A stretch of DNA of 18,779 bases from Dictyocoela muelleri (Eukaryota; Microsporidia), in the NCBI GenBank assembly GCA_016256075.1, contig SDVU01000165.1, positions 1-18,779 on the forward strand. Reading direction: 5' to 3'. The notes beneath the pieces are model-generated. The model searched no databases and was not told where the DNA came from. It saw nothing but the letters and a program-made list of their open reading frames with translations. The stretch's first letter is position 1; every line of letters begins with the position of its first letter. This document shows, piece by piece, positions 1 to 7,525 of this stretch. Made by a program: the position numbers and the translations under genes.

Positions 1-699
1 TTACTAAGTTTTAAATTATTAATAATATTTTTATTTAATTTGAATTTTTTAAAAATAAAAAAATTACAAATGCTCATCACAAGGGTATTTTATTTAAAAA
101 AAATACACCTCGTTTTTCTGGTCGAAAATAGGCATTTAGTCGAGTTTAGGACAAGCCAACTTTTCCTAATTATCAACAATTTATCCGATAAGCACAGCAA
201 TAACAGCGCACAAATCATACACAATATATAATTTTATATCCCAGTGATTTGCTGCCAAATTGATACAAGAACTTTGGTTATCGAATAAAAATTATCTAAA
301 TACAAAAAATACATCTCATTGGCACAAAATTCCACACAACCGTTTAATAGATCACTTAGTTCGAAATTAATTTAAAAGCTATACTTTGGCTTTAACTTTC
401 TACAGGTAATTATTTAATTTCAGCGTAAAATAGAGACCATCATAATCGACTCTTTGAGGTCTCTAAATTCACTATATTTCGATATCTTTTATTAAGAAAT
501 AAATAAGGTAAAATTGATTAAAATTTCAGAAAATTATAGAGGTATTAGAAAATTGATTTCTGATAAACAAAATCTATAATTAATAGAAGTTTTACTAAAT
601 AAGAAGGAAAAGATATTTAAAACATAAATTTAATAAAATATAAAAATATTCACTTCATAATTTCAATTTATTATATTATTTAAGTCTGAAAAAATAATT

Positions 700-739
700 C
701 TCAAGGCGAAAATTCGCCAAAGCGAATTTACACCTTGAG
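700..739. repeat. Short inverted repeat (hairpin)
   Basis: Two 17-base arms (700-716 and 723-739) beginning CTCAAGG and ending CCTTGAG pair with two mismatches around a 6-base loop. It is GC-richer than its surroundings. No gene adjoins it, so a role as a transcription terminator cannot be argued. Confidence 0.7.
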
Positions 740-1382
740 ATTGCGTTTTAATCATCGCTCATTGTAGATAAAAGAGACGCTTTGTTATGTTTTGATGATG
801 ATAAAGTCTCGAAAGATTATATCAGTATTTCAAAAAATAAAAGAAATATAAATATAAAACTGCCCGGACACAACTCGACACTTTTTTCATACTCGTTAAA
901 AATGGTATATTTTGAAAAAAAACCCGTAAAAGAACCCTGAAAATTATTTTATATTAACACAAAGAAACAAAAAATCATTAAAGGTTCAAAAAACCTATAT
1001 TTAAGGTTCTTAATTTGAAATTTAGCCACATTGGTTTTAAATGTCGATAGGTAGAAAAAATATATAAATTAGTAAAATAATAAAAAAAACAACAATTACA
1101 TACAAAAAATCACCCACCTTCGGCGGTACTCGTACGAAATTAGATCTCCAAAATCAGAATGACTGCCAATAGATAAAAAAAAACGATTAAATAAAAATAT
1201 TTATATAATTAATACCATTTTCTTTGCGAATATACATATTATACAAAAGCCGACAGTATCAAAGTTTATTTTTTTTGAATAAAAAAAATATATCATCCCT
1301 CCCATATGCTCTTGGATAATACACATTAGCAATGATAAGGTATTGATTATATGAATGCTTCTGTTAATTAAGCTTTTCGGGC

Positions 1383-1427
1383 TTGTAGCGAAAGATGCCC
1401 ACATATTGTAGGCATCGTTCGCTACAA
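1383..1427. repeat. 17-bp inverted repeat (hairpin)
   Basis: Arms 1383-1399 (TTGTAGCGAAAGATGCC) and 1411-1427 (GGCATCGTTCGCTACAA) pair at 16 of 17 positions around an 11-base loop. The right arm is followed by a T-run, so the shape resembles a stem-loop with a U-tract, but no gene adjoins it. It could also be the core of a very small foldback repeat. Confidence 0.75.
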
Positions 1428-2002
1428 AATCTTTTTTTTTCAAAAAAAATAAAAAAAACACCTCCAGGAAATTTTATTTATAATAAATTTTTTTAAAATA
1501 TTGCAGTTTAATTTTTTTCTTAATAGGAAATAACATGATAAGGAATTTAAACAATGTCATATTATTGCTCGCTTTATTTTTTTAAAATTATTAATCAATC
1601 TAATATTTTATTGATGCAAAAAAGCCCGTGTATGTTAATAGATCTTTAATATTTTTTTCTTTTCAATAATTTAATATTTTAATTTTTCATTTTTTATATC
1701 TTCTTAATTTAAATATTTAAATATTTTAATATTTCTAATAATTTAATATTTTTAATTTTTTAAGTTTTTAATTTTAATTTTTTATTCCACATCTCCAAGG
1801 TCCATCCTTGGTTGTAGACATATTTCGCTAACCCCCTATGTTTTTGATTGTATAAGTTTTATGGCTCTTAAGCAATTTTTTATATGAGTAATTACCTTCA
1901 AATGCACATTTTAGATAAATTTTAGTAAAATTTACATTTTGAAATCAAACAATAACAATTTATGATAAATAATAAAAGAAAATAAGGTTCTTTATGAATT
2001 AA

Positions 2003-2059
2003 AGCCACTTTTGATATTTTTAGCTGCCTTTGATATTCGAAGCCGCTTTTGAAAAAAAA
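2003..2059. repeat. Three tandem 19-bp copies of a Merlin-type end
   Basis: Three consecutive 19-base units start AGCCACTTTTGATA (2003), AGCTGCCTTTGATA (2022) and AGCCGCTTTTGAAA (2041). The innermost copy is the start of the left inverted end of the Merlin element at 2041-3100. The two outer copies are more diverged. The spacing is exactly 19 bases each time. No equivalent stacking is seen outside the right end at 3100. Confidence 0.7.
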
Positions 2060-3100
2060 TAAAAAATGAAATATTAAAATTTAAAAATTTAAGTTATTTT
2101 TTGTTCATATAAAGTGATCTATAAAAGTAAATTTATTAAATCTGTTTGTCTTATCAATAAACCTTTTTAGCATATACTCTGTAAGATAGCCTTTAAATAC
2201 GTTCTTTCTTGTTACATACTGTGTATTTAACTTTTTATAGCATGTAGCATAAGATTTTAATATTTTGTATGTGCACCGTTGAATCTTTCGGGGAAACAAA
2301 ATTGTGTGAATGATTCACAGTTCTTTATGTATAAATGTGCTTCGTTGTTTAACCTTGTATAATATCTACATATATCATATATTATAGTTGTTCCTGGATT
2401 TACACGCTCTTGTATAATTGGAATTAATGTATTTGCCGATCTATCAGTAACAGGAATTTTTAAACAGTTTTCAGACCATTTTCTATCATGCCAAAAACCA
2501 ATTAAACTTCTGTAACACACCAAACGTTATATTTTCTTCTAAAAAAATGATTCATCAAACAAACCACCTTTTCAGTAACATAATCATTTATACCTCCAAG
2601 CATTAAATCAGAATTATAAAAAAAATCTCGACATAGAACACGGAATAAAGACTCCAAGATGAATAGTGTTTTTATTAAATTTAAGATAAGAACTCGCATT
2701 ATTTTGAAAATCATCTCTAGCCCAGCAAGATGTGAAATACAAAACATCTTTAAGAATTTGTTAATTTTTTGTAAAAAATTATATCGAACTGATAACTACT
2801 TTCTCTGAGTAGAAGATTTACATAACCATATATAAACCTATCAATACAACAATTTTTTATAAGTGCCATATAATTTTAAACGCTGCGCGATTTTTGATTT
2901 TGTATAAGTCTGTAAGATGCCATTATTTGTAAAATCACCATATTATATTTTTTAAAATGTTTTTTAAAAGGGACTTATTAAAATTTACATCGTCTATATC
3001 TCCATAAGTTTTTATTTGGATGGTGATTTCGTCGTCTTCAATGGATTTATTCTTTTAAATTCACATATAAGGGAGTCGGTATTTTTTTTCAAAAGCGGCT
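2041..3100 (-). mobile_element. Merlin (IS1595/ISXO2-type) DNA transposon, decayed copy
   Basis: The ends are perfect 20-bp inverted repeats: AGCCGCTTTTGAAAAAAAAT at 2041-2060 and its exact reverse complement at 3081-3100. Between them the minus strand carries remains of an ISXO2-like DDE transposase, listed separately. The length of about 1.06 kb matches the other Merlin element in this window (992 bp). I do not see a convincing 8-9 bp target duplication: GATATTCGA lies on the left and ATAATTTGT on the right. The insertion is therefore old, or the outermost bases lie further out, perhaps in the stacked 19-bp copies at the left. The transposase places the family. The exact ends are inferred from the inverted repeat. 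Confidence 0.8.
2105..2760 (-). pseudogene. Merlin/ISXO2-like transposase, broken
   Basis: The minus-strand frames hold successive pieces of one transposase. Upstream, around 2530-2570, a patch reading FFRRKYN follows a possible DES motif, which would be the first catalytic Asp. Positions 2257-2523 then give an open stretch with KIPVTDRSANTLIPIIQ, VNPGTTIIYDIC (second Asp) and the run-up to the third acidic site, FNGAHTKY. Positions 2105-2299, in another frame, give the C-terminus with KNVFKGYLTEYMLKRF, which corresponds to the usual end of ISXO2-domain proteins. At least two frame changes separate these pieces, and one lies between the first and second Asp regions, where WVFG-type sequence is split. 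The N-terminal zinc-ribbon is not clear. The protein cannot be functional. An active relative would be a cut-and-paste transposase. Confidence 0.82.
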
Positions 3101-3125
3101 ATAATTTGTAAAAAACCGAATTGGG

Positions 3126-3437
3126 GTACTAATACCGAAATACGGATATAAAAATATCCAAATATATCCGTTTTTAGAAATTTCTCTAATTATAATATTT
3201 TATAACTAATTAAAATCACTGTTCTTAGATTCAATGTCTAATGCCAAAAAGAGTATACCGCGAGTAAAAATTTCTTTTCTCAAAGGGAAAAAATTTACTC
3301 GCAATATACTCTTTTTGACATTAGACATTGATATCTAAGAACAATTATTTTAATTAGTTATAAAATATTATAAGTAGAGAAATTTCTAAAAACGAACAGA
3401 TTTGGAGATTTTTATATCCGTATTTCGGTATTGGTAC
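3126..3437. repeat. Foldback / MITE-like element with about 150-bp arms
   Basis: The left half (3126 to about 3274) and right half (about 3284-3437) are reverse complements with scattered mismatches. They start GTACTAATACCGAAATACGG and end with CCGTATTTCGGTATTGGTAC. The arms meet in a short centre around 3275-3285. A transcript could fold into one long hairpin. No coding capacity is visible. The element lies 25 bp from the end of the Merlin element at 3100 but shares no end sequence with it, so the source transposase is unknown. The length and form fit a miniature inverted-repeat transposable element. Confidence 0.85.
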
Positions 3438-3572
3438 AGAAAATAGTAATAAATTATTATAAATTAAATATAAAAAAAATGATAAAAATTGGAAAAATTG
3501 AAAGAACACGGCGCCAAATTCAGAAGTATTGGTATGATATCATCGAAAATTGTTTCTATAGAAGTATTAATA

Positions 3573-3720
3573 ATTAATATATTCTCTTTACTAATATATG
3601 TGATAGTGAAAATGGACAGAATTGAAGTTTAAATATTATTCTTAACATGATTGTTTTTTAATCTTCGATACTATTCGTTTGTGGATAATACAAATATTAG
3701 CAAAGGCAATGGTATTAATA
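3573..3720. mobile_element. Candidate nested mini-insert inside the foldback arm
   Basis: This segment interrupts homology between the left arm of the foldback element and its right arm. It is bracketed by the 9-base direct repeat GTATTAATA (3564-3572 and 3712-3720), as a target duplication would be. Its inner ends are weakly inverted: ATTCTCTTTACTAATAT near 3580 and the reverse complement of the stretch ending at 3710 agree at most positions. The 9-bp duplication would suit a Merlin-mobilised MITE, but the surroundings are A/T-rich and chance similarity is possible. Confidence 0.5.
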
Positions 3721-3735
3721 TATAAATACGGCAAA

Positions 3736-3866
3736 AGTTAAATATACGGTTGGTGGGAAAAATATACGGTCGGTGGGAAAAAATCGGCAAGAGTTAATTA
3801 TAAGGTATGAGGAGAAATTATAGGGTCGGAGGGGAAAATTATAAGGTCGTAAGAAAAATTATAAGG
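3736..3866 (+). repeat. About 21-bp tandem repeat, around six diverged copies
   Basis: Successive units read AAATATACGGTTGGTGGG, AAATATACGGTCGGTGGG, then AATTATAAGGTATGAGG, AAATTATAGGGTCGGAGG and AATTATAAGGTCGTAAG. The first two are nearly identical and the later ones drift. Two further copies lie in the right arm (about 4247-4292) in the opposite orientation, so the array belongs to the inverted arms of the foldback element. Confidence 0.75.
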
Positions 3867-4363
3867 ACGATTAAAATTTAAATTTTATTAAATATTTTTT
3901 AAACTGTGAAATTCATATAGCGGGTCAAAAAAATCTTAAAAATGTGTTTTTGAAAAAGAGAGCCTTTAGGGTGGGGTTGTTTTTTATAAGGTTCTTTTCA
4001 AAGGATGAGTGTTTTTTATAAGATCCTCCAAAAAAATAACGATTTATTCCCCTACTTTTTTATTACCCCCATCATTTTAATTTTTCCCACACATTTTATT
4101 CCCCCCCATTTCACATTTCATTAATATTTTTGTGAATATTTAACTTTCATATGTTATCTAAAGCAAAATTCATATTATAGTGACAAAAAATTATCTCTAC
4201 CTTGTAAATTTTTACCTTCCTTTTATTATTGACTCTTAGCAAATTTTCCCTGAGACCGTATAGTTTTCCATAGGACCGTATATTTATCTTTTGCCATAAA
4301 TACTTCTATCGAATCGATATTCGATGATATTATACTAATGATTCTGAATTTGGTGCTGTGTTC

Positions 4364-4754
4364 CAGTAACAGTACCTATTCTGCGTGATTTTGTTTTCTG
4401 TATTTTTTTTTGTTATGATTTTCATATTTTTTTGTATATTTTTTTACGTTCCAACATTAAAAACTGGGGTGTAAAAAATACAAACCTCAAATGGAGAATC
4501 TATTCGCACTTTAAGCCATCTAATTGATAATTATTGTCACAGTCTATAGAGGTTTATTAAGAATTAAAAAAAATTAAAAAAGGTTATTTTCAAATATTTA
4601 GGAGTGTTTGAAATATTTTTATTAACTTTTGTAAGGCAATATTACCTCATAAGACATATTCTTTTAAAAACCTTATAAGTTTTCGAATACGAAAAATGGT
4701 GTTTAAGCTGTTTATTCAACTTAGAACTTTATAAGTCGTATTATGTCAATTTTA
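4364..4754. other. A/T-rich spacer, nothing recognised
   Basis: No protein-like frame, RNA or long repeat is visible. A/T and T-run sequence separates the foldback element from the 3' side of the integrase fossil, and part of it may be the untranslated tail of that fossil. Confidence 0.5.
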
Positions 4755-5880
4755 TCCATTTTTCACCCGTACATCTTCTGTAAGTAGTAAAACTTTATTA
4801 AACTGTAAAATTTCTCTAACTATATATACCTTTACATTTAAATGTTCAAATAGGCTTCTTCTCCTAGTATGTTTATTTGAATCAGTGCCAGGTCTTATTA
4901 ATACTGTGAACCAAGTCGTAAATCCAAAAAATATCTCCACCTACTTCTTTCTATCATCCTATTTGCTGTTGACTGTGTTGCAAAAATCGCATCATTTTTT
5001 CGCTTTAACATAATGAGCTTTATGATATATTATAAAAATCTATATTTTGATCGATAATGTACTCAGGTACAAAAGATGATAAGTTATATTGCTTAAAATA
5101 TCCTGAATATCTTTTTCTAAACATCTATATTTTCCAAGATATCAGTATTCAAATTATGTTGTCAACTCGATCTAATTAAGTTTTATCAATAAGCTATCTT
5201 ATAGAAGGGCCTAACATTAAATAAAACAAAGTTTTTAAGGTTGTAGAATGTTGTAAATTTTTATATTCGTAGTTTGCATCATCATCAATGATTTCCATTT
5301 TTCTCTTGTATTCAATGATAATAGTATTGAATTAATCATACATTTTATAGTCTGATTCGCCTTTTTAACTTGTCCTTGAATACATGAACACCTAACTCAC
5401 CCTTTTATATGTCTGGTATTAAACATTATAAGCATTTCAAATATGTGATTACAACTGAACTCTCGTAATTATCCGCATGTAACAAAAACAAAGGGCTATT
5501 AAACATAAAAACTGTCGTGATTTTTGAAAACACAAATAATGCAGATTTTTATCGTAAGGGTACACTCCACATGTATTTATAAAAGCAATGAACCATAAAC
5601 AACATCCATTTATATTCATAATTATTATCACTGTAATACCTGAGATCAATAAGATCGGCAATATATCGCTCACCAGGGTTAATTGCTATAATAGGTCTGT
5701 TAACTAATCATCTTCTTGACTGACATATTTCGCAAGTCTTTAATATATCTATATTCTCAAATCTTTTTACTCTAAGATTATATTTTTAAGAAGATTGTAT
5801 AGTCTACCTCGACATGCATGTCCATTTGAGATGTGTTTCAATAAAATAAAGTTTTATGCTCAAAGTCTTCCAATGTAAAA
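4755..5880 (-). mobile_element. Fossil of a retroviral-type (rve) integrase element
   Basis: The minus strand holds, in the order of a retroviral-type integrase, remains of three parts: an HHCC zinc-binding region (about 5720-5880, with the cysteine end TCEICQSRR), a DDE catalytic core (about 5260-5700, with GERYIADLIDL at its start and QGQVKKANQTIK near its end), and a C-terminal SH3-like domain (about 4755-4900, with VKVYIVREILQFNKVLLL). The copy is broken, with several to perhaps ten breaks, and looks old. No long terminal repeats, reverse transcriptase, capsid or envelope region is seen here, so the family could be Ty3/gypsy-like, Maverick/Polinton-like, or one of the integrase-only lineages often annotated in microsporidia as KRAB-A-domain-containing protein 2. 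The domain identity is fairly sure, the parent family is not. Confidence 0.75.
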
Positions 5881-6598
5881 AAGAGCAGGAAATTATCTGA
5901 ACCAAGTCTATATTTAATTTGGGTAATTAATATTCATAAAGGAAGAAATTTTGCTCGTCTCCTAAACATTTTTTTTTACTTTTAAGCCCGGGTTGTATTG
6001 TTTTATTTGAAATACTCCCTATTATTTTTGCTTTTCGAAATTGTGTCAATTTATTTTCATAAGGATAGCAAAAATTCAAAAATAATAATAATAAAATATT
6101 TAAAATAAATGAAAGAATTCGTTTACACGTTTTTTTAATTATTACCTCTTTAACTAAAACAACATATGACAGAAACCTTCACAGCTAGAAAAAATTACAG
6201 TACAAAAAACCTCAATGGCAGGAAACCTCTATGGCCCGTGAGAATTATTAATAGATAATTGAAGAGAAATTTTATATCTTATTTTTTTATATTCTTCTAG
6301 TTTTCTACTCCTTATTAGAATTAAAATAAATATTTTTAAAAAAAATAATCATACGATAAAGATATAACATAATTTGATATTATTTTAAACCTAAATTTAA
6401 TTTATTCTCTATAAAATTAAAGGCTATAAAGAAATTTTCAACTGTATTTATAAAAAATATTATTATAAAGAAATAAATAATATATTTTTATAATATTTCG
6501 ATCGTTTATTAAATTGAATTTTAATTACACCTTATTATAAATTTAAAATAACTGCTTAATAAACCTTGGGCAGACAATATTAATACAATATTAATTTT
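5881..6598. other. A/T-rich intergenic region
   Basis: Nothing gene-like is visible. At 6160-6245 a less A/T-rich stretch contains related phrases (AGAAACCTTCACAGC, AAAAACCTCAATGGC, GGAAACCTCTATGGC) that look like three loosely related repeats about 27-40 bases apart. The rest is low-complexity A/T sequence. Confidence 0.5.
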
Positions 6599-7238
6599 AG
6601 TCTAAAAACGAAACTATAGAAAATCAAAATATTCGTAAAAAATGAAAGTAAACGGTTTCTTACAAATAAAATTCAAAATGTTATAATAATTTTATATAAA
6701 CAAATGTAAAATATGGAAATATAATTAGTTTTTCAATAAAAAATTTTCCAAAGTAACTTTAAGAAGAAAAAACTATTTATTTCAATTTGTCTTTTTTCTC
6801 GAAATTAGGACATAATTAAGACAAGAGATTAAGATGGTTCTTTGAAAATATTTATTGATTTTTCTCCTTTGAAATTTCCAGACATTTCATCCGTATCGCT
6901 ACGCTATTTATAGTTTTAAATTTTTATAATGATTAAAAAAACATTATTTTTGATCAATTTGAACATTTATGGTTGATCACCGTTTTTTGAATAAATTGTT
7001 TTTTTTTCAAAATAGGTTGGTTTGGGGATATTTCTGTTTCTTATAACTTTGTCTTGGTTTAAATTTAGAACTTCTTCCTGGTTTTTTGTGTTTTTTTCTT
7101 GGAATGTGATGTTATGAATATTAAACATGTTTACATTTGTTTATATTAACTTTTTATAATATTTTGAATTTTATTTGTAAAGAACTTTTTACTTTCATTT
7201 TTAAGAAACTTTTATTTTATCTATAATTTCGTTCTAGA
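6599..7238. repeat. Inverted duplication with about 110-bp arms around a small ORF
   Basis: Plus-strand 6599-6710 matches the reverse complement of about 7130-7238 over its whole length at clearly more than 80 percent by eye. Shared stretches include AAAATGAAAGTAAA, ACAAATAAAATTCAAAAT and ATATAAACAAATGTAAA. Similarity stops sharply at the inner edge, two bases before the ATG of the small minus-strand ORF (6967-7128). Both arms point inward, so two copies of one putative 5' flanking region face each other. Either this is a small element with terminal inverted repeats and an ORF, or an inverted gene duplication in which the plus-strand copy has lost its coding part. No target duplication was identified. 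Confidence 0.75.
6967..7128 (-). CDS. Small ORF, 53 aa, unknown function
   Basis: The frame runs from an ATG at 7128 to TAA at 6967. The peptide begins MFNIHNITFQEKNTKNQEEV and ends NIPKPTYFEKKTIYSKNGDQ plus a final P. It is hydrophilic, rich in Asn, Lys and Gln, with no signal peptide, membrane segment, cysteines or recognised domain. Its use of Pro, Gln, Gly and Asp in a region where random frames give mostly Phe, Ile, Lys and Leu suggests it may be coding. It lies downstream of, and in the same direction as, the Rad2-type gene, about 400 bp away. The ATG sits directly after the right arm of the inverted duplication, so that arm may be its promoter. No CCC motif precedes the ATG. It could equally be a chance frame. 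Confidence 0.4.
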   Translation of the reverse strand: MFNIHNITFQEKNTKNQEEVLNLNQDKVIRNRNIPKPTYFEKKTIYSKNGDQP

Positions 7239-7525
7239 CCGAAATGTTTGCTAATTTTTTTTATAATTAATGACTTATTTAAAAAATGTGCTTCTCTATG
7301 AAAATATATTTATATTTTTAAATGGGAAAGTATTTTTTATCTAATTTTGAATTTAAAATCGTATATTTTCTAAATAACACTCTTATGATTAAATAATATC
7401 ATTTTTTTTGTATAAATATTTTCAGTAAAATTAAAGTTGTTATTAAACAACAACATCAATTATGAAATAATGATATTATTATCTTTATATATGATATTAT
7501 TGGAAAAAAATATTTATGATATTGA
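7239..7525. other. Spacer downstream of the Rad2-type gene
   Basis: A/T-rich sequence following the TGA of the nuclease gene on the minus strand. It should hold the 3' end of that transcript and the 5' flank of the small ORF. No clear polyadenylation signal can be singled out in such A/T-rich DNA. Confidence 0.4.

Larger units (their letters stand above)
1..2002. other. A/T-rich region without a recognisable gene
   Basis: No reading frame here has the look of a protein: the longest are under 90 codons, are lysine/phenylalanine/isoleucine-rich as expected from A/T composition, and match nothing I recognise. Two small hairpins (700-739 and 1383-1427) are listed separately. A slightly GC-richer patch near 1110-1140 stands out but has no interpretable structure. 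From about 1640 to 1790 the DNA is low-complexity, repeating variants of TAATATTTTAATTT. It is probably intergenic DNA or transposon remains too old to read. Confidence 0.6.
3504..4363. repeat. Long foldback element with internal tandem repeats
   Basis: Inverted ends match over a long distance. The left end, GAACACGGCGCCAAATTCAG (3504 on), is mirrored by the right end reading CTGAATTTGGTGCTGTGTTC up to 4363. Further in, the left ATATCATCGAAAATTG and GGCAAAAGTTAAATATACGG have counterparts in reverse at 4277-4340. The left arm carries an extra segment of about 150 bases (3573-3720) missing from the right arm, listed as a nested insert. Inside the arms are 21-bp tandem repeats. The middle (about 3900-4200) is A/T-rich with several C-runs and has no protein-like frame. 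It is a non-autonomous element of unknown family. Confidence 0.75.

Noticed and set aside
40-231. 63-codon plus-strand frame at the window start
   Set aside because: No recognisable motif, no clean start context, and a composition typical of chance frames in this DNA.
1201-1461. 86-codon minus-strand frame
   Set aside because: It spans the 1383-1427 hairpin and long T/A runs, and the peptide shows no family features.
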